42,060 bases of DNA from assembly GCA_030849075.1 (NCBI GenBank), contig JASAOO010003329.1, forward strand, positions 1 through 42,060. The letters run 5' to 3'. The translations under genes were made by a program, and so were the position numbers. This document shows positions 1 through 7,484 of the stretch, piece by piece. Each line of letters opens with the position of its first letter. Position 1 is the first letter of the stretch. The DNA comes from Zelonia costaricensis. Lineage: Eukaryota; Euglenozoa; Kinetoplastea; Trypanosomatida; Trypanosomatidae. The notes below the pieces were generated by a model, which saw nothing but the letters and a program-made list of their open reading frames with translations, was not told where the DNA came from and made no database searches.

Positions 1-87
1 TCGCACGGCGGCGTTGTGCCGAGCGTCAACAAGGCGATCGCGAAGAAGAAGGGCGGCAAGAAGATCAAGGCCACGCCGAGCGCGTGA
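1..87 (+). CDS. H2A: Histone H2A, copy 1 (3' end only)
   Basis: Only the last 28 codons and the TGA stop lie in the window; the 5' part is beyond the left edge. The sequence matches residues 105-132 of the two complete H2A copies downstream, with one base difference over 87 bases. That difference turns AGC (Ser) into ATC (Ile) at the position equal to residue 126, inside the basic Lys/Gly-rich C-terminal tail that ends in ATPSA. H2A pairs with H2B in the nucleosome core, and this tail lies near the DNA entry and exit points. The first roughly 20 bases after the stop resemble those after copy 2, then the flanks diverge. The family call is secure; whether the Ile variant is a real paralogue or an assembly error cannot be judged here. 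Confidence 0.93.
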   Translation, partial: SHGGVVPSVNKAIAKKKGGKKIKATPSA

Positions 88-295
88 AGAGGCAATGCTT
101 GACGGTGCCTTGCCCTCTCCTGTGCGGCTCAGGCGGCTGTGCAATAGGGAGGCACGGTGTGGTGTCCAGAAGTCGGTTCTGGCTGATGCTGCGCCGTGAC
201 GGCGTCACAAGACAGCTGAAGGACCTTTCCCCCCTGCACAGCTGGCGGCGTCGTCACGGCTGGTGCAGCGGCGTGGCGCTGACCTCACTCCCGTT

Positions 296-320
296 CCGGC
301 CGCTCACCTCGCGCGGCCGG
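296..320 (+). other. Hairpin A in the 3' flank of H2A copy 1
   Basis: An 8 bp perfect stem: CCGGCCGC (296-303) pairs with GCGGCCGG (313-320) around a 9-base loop. It is followed after four bases by a second hairpin. No function is known to me. Confidence 0.6.
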
Positions 321-324
321 GTGC

Positions 325-353
325 TCGTGGCGCATAACCCGGGTGCGCCACGA
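325..353 (+). other. Hairpin B in the 3' flank of H2A copy 1
   Basis: A 10 bp perfect stem: TCGTGGCGCA (325-334) pairs with TGCGCCACGA (344-353) around a 9-base loop. It sits four bases after hairpin A and seven bases before a G-rich run. It is not the metazoan histone 3' stem-loop, which has a 6 bp stem and a 4-base loop. Confidence 0.62.
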
Positions 354-1557
354 AGAAGTGGGGGGGGTGGAGGAGGGGCCTGCGCTGCAGCAGACCCTGA
401 CTTCTCATTAGTCTCGTGTATGTACACCAGCTCTGTGAGCTGCGTGATGACGGCACCTTCTTCTTCCCTCTCCCTCAGTTCTCGAGTACCTCGCTCCACT
501 CAACTTCTTCCAACCACTCCAATCTTCACGGCGCCTCCTGTGAGTGTTTGTGTGTGCGTGCGTTTGTGGCTTCCGCGACGTAGCGCTGCCAGCGGTGGCC
601 TCTCCCCTTCGATGCACTCCCCGCACGAACGCTGGGAGGCACGTGCCAGGAGGCGATCCGGACATGCACTCGCGCGTGCGCACTCGCCCGCAGTGGTGCG
701 TAGAGAGGGACGAGTGGGTTGGGTGATGTTGGAGGAGGCGAGCATAGACACCCGTGTGGTCGCGCACCGAGCCGCCGGCGTCGCCTGACCTCGGCGACCA
801 CACACCTTCTTAGATGCATAACGTCAGATTGTGAAAACAGATGAACATGACGCGGAGTTAAGGAAAGCGAAGGGATCATCGCTGTGCTGCGTTTCGGGGT
901 GCGACGAAGCTCGGCGTGCGTGGGCAGCCACGTGCTGCTGCTGCTGCTCCCCCCCCCCCTATAGACCCCCCCTCCAAACCCCTCAGCACCATCAGCCAGT
1001 CCCCCTCTACGTAGCGACGGTGTCGCGCTGATGAGAGCGGTGCAATACGGAAGCACGAGCGGCCGTGTGCTGGACGCGCCGCGTAGATGTTTGAGTGAAT
1101 GGTGGGTGAGTGGGTGAGGGACGCGGGAAGAGGGAGTTATGGTGCACAAGGTGTTGATGCAACGATAGCGCCTCCGCTCGCACCCTCCCCCCGCCCTTAC
1201 GCGTGTGCCTCGTTCCCCTGTCGACGGCAGGTCGTGCCGTGCACGGGCCGCGCTGCAGAAGGGGGAACCGGTGCACGGCGGTCGCAGGGGCGCTTCGCGA
1301 GTTGCCAAGTTTGTGTGTTTCTGTTTTTTCCGCCTCCTGGCGCGGGCAGGAGGTTTCCTGCTGATGCGTGAGCACCACGCGTACCCTTGTGGCGCACTCC
1401 ATCCCCATCTCCTCTCGTCATGTGCTCGCCTCCGTCCCGGCCTTCTCCATCACTTGGATTTACATCGCCTGGCGCCTCTGCCAACACACAAACGCCCGCG
1501 CGCACCCCCCCCTCACCCCGCGTCACCACCATCGTCACTCTCCGCGTCCACCACCGC

Positions 1558-1559
1558 AG
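1558..1559 (+). other. Predicted trans-splice acceptor AG, H2A copy 2
   Basis: This is the first AG after a long pyrimidine-rich, AG-free stretch starting near 1399. It would give a 5' UTR of about 70 bases with no upstream ATG. Predicted by pattern only. Confidence 0.55.
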
Positions 1560-1629
1560 CTTCATCGCCCTCCACGACCTCCCTCCCGCTCTCCCCCCCT
1601 TCCCCCTCCCCCCTCCTCCCTCCGCAACC

Positions 1630-2028
1630 ATGGCCACCCCCCGCAGCGCCAAGAAGGCCGCCAAGAAGAGCGGCTCGAAGTCGGCCAAGGCCGGCCTCAT
1701 CTTCCCGGTGGGCCGCGTCGGCTCGCTGCTCCGCAACGGGCAGTACGCCAGCCGCATCGGTGCCGCCGGCGCCGTGTACATGACGGCTGTGATCGAGTAC
1801 CTGACGGCGGAGCTGCTGGAGCTGTCGGTGAAGGCCGCCGCGCAGAGCGGGAAGAAGCCGAGCCGCCTGAACCCGCGCACGGTGATGATGGCGGTGCGCC
1901 ACGACGACGACATCGGCTCGCTGCTGAAGAACGTGACGGTGTCGCACGGCGGCGTTGTGCCGAGCGTCAACAAGGCGATCGCGAAGAAGAAGGGCGGCAA
2001 GAAGAGCAAGGCCACGCCGAGCGCGTGA
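1630..2028 (+). CDS. H2A: Histone H2A, copy 2
   Basis: This encodes a 132-residue core histone H2A that dimerises with H2B in the nucleosome. The protein has a short basic N-terminal tail rich in Lys and Ser, a histone fold at about residues 22-107 containing [10 protein letters not shown] and [14 protein letters not shown], an acidic stretch HDDDIG that probably forms part of the acidic patch, and a Lys/Gly-rich tail ending in ATPSA. The start is chosen because the usual MATPRSAKK beginning is present and the ATG sits in the context CAACCATGG; a longer in-frame opening back to 1387 is pyrimidine-rich leader. The coding sequence looks base-for-base identical to copy 3 except for the stop codon (TGA here, TAG there), whereas the 3' flanks differ. 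This suggests gene conversion restricted mainly to the coding part. Confidence 0.97.
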   Translation: MATPRSAKKAAKKSGSKSAKAGLIFPVGRVGSLLRNGQYASRIGAAGAVYMTAVIEYLTAELLELSVKAAAQSGKKPSRLNPRTVMMAVRHDDDIGSLLKNVTVSHGGVVPSVNKAIAKKKGGKKSKATPSA

Positions 2029-2595
2029 AGTGCCGATGCTTGACTGCGTCCCCCCCTCTCCCCTCATAGACACACTCTCTTAGCTTCCGTCGGCCCTCCC
2101 GCCTCCGCGGATGGCCGCTTGATTCTCCTCTCTCTCCTATCTCGCTGTCTTCTCTCTCTCCCCACCACATCGGGTACGAGCCGGGGTAGGCTCGGTCCAG
2201 AAGACTCACAAGCGAACGCGAAGGCAGCGGCGTGGCTGCAATGGTGCATGTGGTGGCTGCGGCCCTCGCGCACACGTGATGCGGTGCGGCCGTGGCTGCT
2301 GCGGGCTGCCGACGGCTGCCGCCCCACCCGCGCACGCACCGCACGCCACGTCTGGCTGCACCGGTGCGCGCGGCGCTGTCCGCTGTTGCTCCCTCCCTCT
2401 CTGTCTCGCCTCCTTACCTCGTTGCGCTGAACCACTGCTCTGCCGCCTCCCGCTCCTCTCTCCCCGCCCTGCGCGTGCTGCTGCAGTCCCCCACACACCA
2501 CACACAGCCCACTCCATACACGCACACTCAGCCCTCCCCCTTCCACCGCATCCCGCTCTCCCCCCTTCCCCCTCCTCCCTCCTCCCTCCGCAACC
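2029..2595 (+). other. Intergenic region between H2A copies 2 and 3
   Basis: A 567-base spacer carrying the 3' UTR of copy 2 and the 5' leader of copy 3. A small 6 bp hairpin (CGAGCC at 2177-2182, GGCTCG at 2189-2194) is present. The last roughly 45 bases before the ATG are nearly the same as those before copy 2, differing by a one-base indel and a substitution. No gene is seen. Confidence 0.7.
2485..2486 (+). other. Predicted trans-splice acceptor AG, H2A copy 3
   Basis: First AG after the pyrimidine tract at about 2446-2470, giving a leader of about 109 bases. The AG at 2530-2531 is a close alternative and would give a leader nearer in length to that of copy 2. Confidence 0.45.
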
Positions 2596-2994
2596 ATGGC
2601 CACCCCCCGCAGCGCCAAGAAGGCCGCCAAGAAGAGCGGCTCGAAGTCGGCCAAGGCCGGCCTCATCTTCCCGGTGGGCCGCGTCGGCTCGCTGCTCCGC
2701 AACGGGCAGTACGCCAGCCGCATCGGTGCCGCCGGCGCCGTGTACATGACGGCTGTGATCGAGTACCTGACGGCGGAGCTGCTGGAGCTGTCGGTGAAGG
2801 CCGCCGCGCAGAGCGGGAAGAAGCCGAGCCGCCTGAACCCGCGCACGGTGATGATGGCGGTGCGCCACGACGACGACATCGGCTCGCTGCTGAAGAACGT
2901 GACGGTGTCGCACGGCGGCGTTGTGCCGAGCGTCAACAAGGCGATCGCGAAGAAGAAGGGCGGCAAGAAGAGCAAGGCCACGCCGAGCGCGTAG
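2596..2994 (+). CDS. H2A: Histone H2A, copy 3
   Basis: A second complete 132-residue H2A with the same protein as copy 2: basic N-terminal tail, histone fold, HDDDIG acidic stretch and Lys/Gly-rich C-terminal tail. The coding DNA appears identical to copy 2, but the stop codon is TAG instead of TGA and the 3' flank is unrelated from the stop onward. The start context CAACCATGG and the pyrimidine-rich 45-base leader are shared with copy 2; the starts of the two copies are 966 bases apart. It is the last histone gene of the array in this window. Its 3' flank carries a strong G-quadruplex motif and a long hairpin absent from the other two copies, so the three genes could be controlled differently even though they make essentially one protein. 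Confidence 0.97.
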   Translation: MATPRSAKKAAKKSGSKSAKAGLIFPVGRVGSLLRNGQYASRIGAAGAVYMTAVIEYLTAELLELSVKAAAQSGKKPSRLNPRTVMMAVRHDDDIGSLLKNVTVSHGGVVPSVNKAIAKKKGGKKSKATPSA

Positions 2995-3319
2995 ACGCAC
3001 CTGCACGTGATGCGGACGCGTCCACCGCCGCGTGCTGAGTGCCTGCAGTGCGTTTGATCTTGTCACACACGCGCAGACCTACAGGCGCGCCTGATCGCGT
3101 CTTCCGAGCCCGCCCGCCCCCGGCCCCCTCCCGACGGGATTTCTTGCATAGACACACACTTCTTTCTCACGTTTGACTTCCTGCCTTTCTCCGATTTCTG
3201 TGTTTGATGTGTCGACAGCGCCCAGGCCTGCCTGCCGCCCCCCCCCTCTTCCTGCTCCCCACCACGCTCCTACGATGGAGGGTGGTGGGTGGTGGGGACT
3301 GTCATACGACGGCGACGGA

Positions 3320-3340
3320 GGGGAGGGGTGGGTGGGTGGG
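3320..3340 (+). other. G-quadruplex motif, sense strand
   Basis: Five runs of three or four G (3320-3323, 3325-3328, 3330-3332, 3334-3336, 3338-3340) are separated by single bases. Single-base loops usually give very stable parallel quadruplexes. It lies about 325 bases after the stop of H2A copy 3 and would be present in RNA. Confidence 0.7.
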
Positions 3341-3425
3341 TGGCAGGACGCCGGGGCAGTAGCCGCCGCCCGTGCCGAGACTCGCAGAGGTGCCAGAAGG
3401 AAGGAAGCGAAAAACACGCGAAGTG

Positions 3426-3458
3426 CAGCGCTGCTGCACGGTATCGTGCGCAGCGCTG
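3426..3458 (+). other. Long GC-rich hairpin in the 3' flank of H2A copy 3
   Basis: The arms CAGCGCTGCTGCACG (3426-3440) and CGTGCGCAGCGCTG (3445-3458) form 14 pairs with one bulged T and a 4-base GTAT loop. This is the strongest simple stem I found in the intergenic DNA. It lies 432 bases after the H2A copy 3 stop. Confidence 0.72.
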
Positions 3459-4373
3459 AGGAGCTCGTCGTGGGGGACTTCTCCCTCGCACCTTCTCTCC
3501 ACCGCGCCGCCACGTTCGCTCCCGCTAGCAACGCGAAGATGACTTGACGCCAGTGTGTCCCGTGCCGGCGTGTCCGTGTGTGATGGTGCTCGTCCACGGC
3601 TCTCTGGCCCCCCCCTCCGTCTCACTCCTCCCTGGTTCGCTCGCCCCTGCCGCCTTCGTTCGTTTGCACAACGCCGTGGCACGTCCTCCCCCCCTCGCAA
3701 CTCATCGCTCAGGATCTCGCTGTACCCCACGGCACGTCCCCCTCACCCCCCCTGCCACCACGGGCTTCTGTTGATCGTCGTTCCTCCGAAGGCCATTCCC
3801 TCCCGTGTCCCTCTTCTTCTTTCTTGTTCCCACAGCAGTCCACGCGAGACTGTTGTGGCCCACTCGCTGCCTGTGCCGACAGCCTTCCCGTGCTATCTCC
3901 GAGAGAGGTACGCATCAGCCCACCCACTCCAACTCAGGCGCCTCCCCCCTCCCCCCACCGCAAACACACACATACACACACACGCAGTTGAGCACGCTGT
4001 GCTGCCATTCCCCCCTCACGTGTGTGTGTGCGTCGTCCCCCCCCCTTTGCTGTTTTCTCTTCTTGTCTTCGTGCTAACTGTCCTGCTTTCACTCATCCAG
4101 GCTGACCTCGTCTACGTGCTTCACCTGCCGGACGCTCCCCGCATCCCCGGAGCGAGTCTTGCCCTAGATAGAGACTCTCCCTCTATTCGTTTGGTTTCCA
4201 TCAGCACACCAGCAAGGTGCATCAACACATACACACACACACACACACATACACACACGCGTGCGAACGCCCCTTAACGACCCAGCTCGCACACCACCCT
4301 TTGCGCGACCCTGTACCTCGTCCTCCTTCCCCCTCCCCTTTCTTCTGCCCTCTCCCTTCTGCTACGTCCACGC

Positions 4374-4375
4374 AG
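4374..4375 (+). other. Predicted trans-splice acceptor AG, membrane protein gene
   Basis: First AG after a dense polypyrimidine tract at 4318-4370. It gives a 23-base 5' UTR and excludes the longer upstream opening from 4261, which supports the start at 4399. Confidence 0.7.
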
Positions 4376-4398
4376 TGAAGGACGTCGAGCGCGCCAAG

Positions 4399-5406
4399 AT
4401 GCCGGCTTCTAGCGAGTCCCCGCTGCGGTCGCTCTTCGGGACGCTAGAGAAGACGTACCCGCAGTATCAGCATCACTTCCGGAAGGCGAACACCGCCGCC
4501 CGCAAGGCCACCGCGGCGCTGGATGCGGCGGCGCCGTACTTCGTGAAGGCCACCAGCTACGCGGCGGTGGCAAAGGAGCAGGCGGTGCGGCTGAAGGTCG
4601 ACGAGTTCGCGCCGATGCTGCTCGGCCTCGCGCTGTGCTTCTTCGGTGGCGGCTACACGATGCTCATCGCTGTTGCAGAGACGGTGCGCTTGCTGTGCTG
4701 GGAGGACCTCAAGCAGTCCTTTCAAGTGCTGTACCGGAACTACGAGGTCGCCGCGGAGCAGAACCGCAAGGACAACTGCGTCGATGCTGACGGCAACGGC
4801 GTGGCGGACGTGGTGGAGATGAGTCAGGCCGACCTCTTCTCCCGCAAGGTGGCGCTCTTCCTCAAGTCGGTGGACGTCGAGGCGGCGCAGTCCGCCGTGC
4901 GCACGATAGGGGCGGCTGCGCTGTCGGTGATCGCCGCGCTGCGCGTGAAGCTGGCCCGCTCCCTTGCCCTCGGTGGGTCGCTGGCGAACATGGCGCTCGA
5001 GTACGTGCCGCTGGAGGCGACGGTGCGGGATGCGCTGCCGGCCGAGCACAAGAAGTGGGCCGGCGTGGCGGCGGGCACGGTGGTCAACGTTCTCGCGATG
5101 ACTCTGGCGACGATGCTGAGCGGCGTGATTGGCAGGGTGCACTGCTGCATCCGCGGCTCGCACATGTTCGTGCAGCACGCCGTGCACCTCGCGAAGGAGC
5201 GCGGGCTGCTGGAGGATGACATGACGCTCGACGGCGCCAAAGCGAAGGCGCTCGTTGCCGTGGTGGCCTCGATGGGCTTCCTTTGGCAGATGTCGCACGC
5301 CGAGGCGAATCCGTTCCCCATCAACATCCTTCTGCTTCCCTTCACGGTTGCCGAGTACGTGCTGAGCTTCCTCGTCAGCGGCTTCCTGTTTGCAGCCCCT
5401 CAGTAG
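4399..5406 (+). CDS. Multi-pass membrane protein with one EF-hand-like loop, function unknown
   Basis: This encodes 335 residues that I do not recognise as a named family. The N-terminal 65 residues are polar and Ala/Lys-rich and look helical. Hydrophobic segments follow at about 71-100, 167-181, 221-247, 284-297 and 305-333, so several membrane passes are likely. Between the first two lies DADGNGVADVVE (residues 129-140), which has Asp, Asp, Asn, Asp and Glu at positions 1, 3, 5, 9 and 12 and Gly at 6, the pattern of a calcium-binding EF-hand or dockerin loop; position 8 is Ala rather than Ile/Leu/Val. No N-terminal signal peptide is evident. The ATG at 4399 is preferred because the predicted splice acceptor lies 24 bases upstream. 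A role in calcium-sensitive membrane function is inference only. Confidence 0.88.
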   Translation: MPASSESPLRSLFGTLEKTYPQYQHHFRKANTAARKATAALDAAAPYFVKATSYAAVAKEQAVRLKVDEFAPMLLGLALCFFGGGYTMLIAVAETVRLLCWEDLKQSFQVLYRNYEVAAEQNRKDNCVDADGNGVADVVEMSQADLFSRKVALFLKSVDVEAAQSAVRTIGAAALSVIAALRVKLARSLALGGSLANMALEYVPLEATVRDALPAEHKKWAGVAAGTVVNVLAMTLATMLSGVIGRVHCCIRGSHMFVQHAVHLAKERGLLEDDMTLDGAKAKALVAVVASMGFLWQMSHAEANPFPINILLLPFTVAEYVLSFLVSGFLFAAPQ

Positions 5407-6239
5407 CTCGCTTCGGCGTGCGTGTGCCTCGTTCTCCCTCGTCTCCCGTCCTCTTGATTTCCTAGGCAAGCGCGGCGCCACTCGACCCGCGCACTGCGAG
5501 AAGTTCACACAGGCAGGGGAAGGGGAGGGCACGGGCACACACACGTGAATGGGGCACGACACACCCATCTACACAAACGCACACACGCACGCTGCACTTG
5601 AAGCGCGCTGCGCAGGCTCTTGTCACGTCGTAGACTCTAAACTCAAAAAGCCCTTGGCAAACCGATCAACAGCCTCGACGACGCAGCGCACGGTCGGACA
5701 ACGGTAGGCGTCGACGTAGCCAACAAACACGGCACCGCGTCGCCAAGGGAAACAGCAAAGGGAGGAGGCTGGGGGCGGGGGAGCGGCGCGCGAGGGAATA
5801 CGGGTCGGGTGGGCGGATTTTGGAAGAGAGCGCAGCTGCCGACTGCTTCTGTCTGTCTCTCGTCACCGTCCATGCCAGACCGTGTCAAGCTCCCCCCCCC
5901 CCCCTCCCAACCTCCCGGGACCCGCCTCCTGCAATGCCCTTTGTTGAGGTTTCTCCTGCGTCGCTAGCGTACCGTCCCTGGGGAGACGGGCGGAGAGGAG
6001 AGGTTAAGTGTGCGGGGGGGGGGGGGGGCGGCGCTCAAGGGAGGGACTCTCCACTGCCGTCCCACTCTCTGCGCCCGCGTCTCTTTCTCTCTGTGTCTGT
6101 CTCTGGCGGACCTCTCATGCACGTTGGTGCATCGGACTCTTCGATCTCGCACCCTCCCCGTCCCGCCCCTCTTCACACGCACACGCACACGCACACGCAA
6201 ACATACTCTAACACACTCTCACAGGTTTGCCGAGAGACG
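5407..6239 (+). other. Intergenic region before the PDCD2-family gene
   Basis: No gene supported. It contains CA-rich patches, a run of 15 G at 6014-6028, C-rich runs near 5890, and a pyrimidine tract (about 6149-6172) followed by (CA)n and a splice acceptor. Open reading from 5820 to 6239 is only an in-frame extension of the next gene. Confidence 0.65.
6223..6224 (+). other. Predicted trans-splice acceptor AG, PDCD2-family gene
   Basis: The first AG after the pyrimidine/CA tract; it leaves a 15-base 5' UTR and places the start at 6240. Confidence 0.6.
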
Positions 6240-7484
6240 ATGATGTCGACCACTGCGGCACCGTTCCAGGTGCAGCTGGGCATCTTCGATGGCTACATGT
6301 CGCGTAAGCGGGATCAGCTCACCTCGGAGACGAAGATCGGCGGCACACCGACGTACTTCCCGATGCTGAGTGAGACTCAGCAGACCCAGCTGCGTCGCTG
6401 GACGAGCTGCGGCGTGTGCGGCCACGCGATGAGCCTTCTGGCGCAGGCGTACAGCCCGCTGCCGACCGCGCCGGCTGACATGCCACACCACCGCATGTTG
6501 TACGTGTTCGCATGCAACTCGAGCTACTGCGCGCGGCAGCCGTCAAGCAGCATGGTTGCCTTCAGTCTTCAGGTCGACCAGGAAGATGAACAGGCGCTTG
6601 TGGAGGGCGGCGACGAGGACGAGGTGGTCGAGACGGGCCCGCTGTTGCCGGCCGAGCTGCCCGATGCGGTGCTGCCGCCGTGCTACGTGTACATCGAGGC
6701 AGAGCCGACCAAGGAGGTAGTCGTGCTCACCGACATCGAGCGCGAGCTCATCAAGATGGCCGAGGAGAACGCGCACAGCACCGTGTCGGATGAGGAGCTG
6801 CGGCAGCTCGAGCAAACCGTCGACCTGAAGGACAAGAGGACGGACTACTTCTATGAGAAATTCCGTGCCCGCGTTGATCGGGCGCCGAGCCAGGTGCTGC
6901 GCTACTACGAGCGCTGCGCCGGACCGTCACCCGCGCGCGCCAAGGAGGTGAAGCCCATCTTCATGAACCCGGACAAGGTCAAGGCGATGGTCACGGTTCC
7001 GGCGTGTCCGTGCTGCGGCGCGGCGCAGACAGCCGAGCTGCAGGTGATGCCGACCGCGCTCTACTACTTGCACGTGAACCAGTACACCGCCCTTGCCCGC
7101 ACGGAGGCCGGGCTGAGCACCACGCCCGCGGCGGCTGCGGCAACCGCGAGGGCCTCGTCTGACGCAGCAGCGACGCAGAAGACCTCGAGTGGCGGCAACG
7201 TGGACGACGGCTGCGACTTCGGGACCCTCACAGTGTACGTGTGCGCCAAGGACTGCGCCGCACGGCAGCGCGGGGTGGTGTTGCGTCGCGAGACCCTCTG
7301 CGTGGAGGAGGCGCCGACGATGCGGGACGAGGAGCGGGCGGGGAAGGCGGACGCGGCAGCGCGCAAGGTGACCCTGCGCGAACTGCTGCACGGCGACGGC
7401 GCCGCGGTCGTGGGGGACAGCGGAGCGGAGGAAGAGGAGGAGGAGGGGGAGCAGGACGTCGATGTGCCGGCGACTGCCGCGTAG
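6240..7484 (+). CDS. PDCD2/TSR4-family protein, probable ribosomal protein uS5 chaperone
   Basis: This encodes 414 residues. The N-terminal part has QLGIFDGYM (residues 12-20) followed by a likely zinc-binding set of Cys: C57 and C60 (CGVC), then C92 and C97. The C-terminal part fits the PDCD2_C domain: residues about 200-220 contain YFYEKFRARVDRAPSQVLRYY, with the QVLRYY signature, then PACPCCGAAQ (Cys 256, 258, 259) and ELQVMPTALYYL. No MYND finger is seen between the halves, so it is closer to PDCD2L or yeast Tsr4 than to full PDCD2. In other eukaryotes these proteins bind newly made uS5 (Rps2) and help assemble the 40S subunit. The tail is very acidic (EEEEEEGEQDVDV). Two ATGs are adjacent at 6240 and 6243; the first is used here. 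Confidence 0.87.
   Translation: MMSTTAAPFQVQLGIFDGYMSRKRDQLTSETKIGGTPTYFPMLSETQQTQLRRWTSCGVCGHAMSLLAQAYSPLPTAPADMPHHRMLYVFACNSSYCARQPSSSMVAFSLQVDQEDEQALVEGGDEDEVVETGPLLPAELPDAVLPPCYVYIEAEPTKEVVVLTDIERELIKMAEENAHSTVSDEELRQLEQTVDLKDKRTDYFYEKFRARVDRAPSQVLRYYERCAGPSPARAKEVKPIFMNPDKVKAMVTVPACPCCGAAQTAELQVMPTALYYLHVNQYTALARTEAGLSTTPAAAAATARASSDAAATQKTSSGGNVDDGCDFGTLTVYVCAKDCAARQRGVVLRRETLCVEEAPTMRDEERAGKADAAARKVTLRELLHGDGAAVVGDSGAEEEEEEGEQDVDVPATAA

Larger units (their letters stand above)
88..1629 (+). other. Intergenic region between H2A copies 1 and 2
   Basis: This 1.5 kb stretch holds the presumed 3' UTR of H2A copy 1 and the 5' flank of copy 2. No convincing gene is present: open frames such as the one at 84-788 are low in complexity and start inside the H2A stop region. 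Two adjacent hairpins (296-320 and 325-353) and a G-rich run (360-378) lie about 210-290 bases after the stop. The right end becomes pyrimidine-rich and leads to a probable splice acceptor. Confidence 0.7.
2995..4398 (+). other. Intergenic region after the H2A array
   Basis: A 1.4 kb stretch with no supported gene. Its left half contains a G-quadruplex motif (3320-3340) and a 14 bp hairpin (3426-3458). Its right half is very C- and T-rich, with CA tracts near 3965-3983 and 4226-4258, and ends in a polypyrimidine tract (4318-4370) with a splice acceptor. Confidence 0.7.

Noticed and set aside
84..788. Plus-strand open frame of 234 codons after H2A copy 1
   Set aside because: It overlaps the end of H2A, translates to mixed low-complexity sequence, and covers the hairpins and G-rich run; no pyrimidine tract precedes it.
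2064..2981. Minus-strand open frame of 305 codons across H2A copy 3
   Set aside because: It reads the antisense of H2A, and the same shadow appears opposite copy 2.
4444..5568. Minus-strand open frame of 374 codons opposite the membrane protein gene
   Set aside because: Also in register with the sense codons; composition is Arg/His/Leu-rich and shows no family features.
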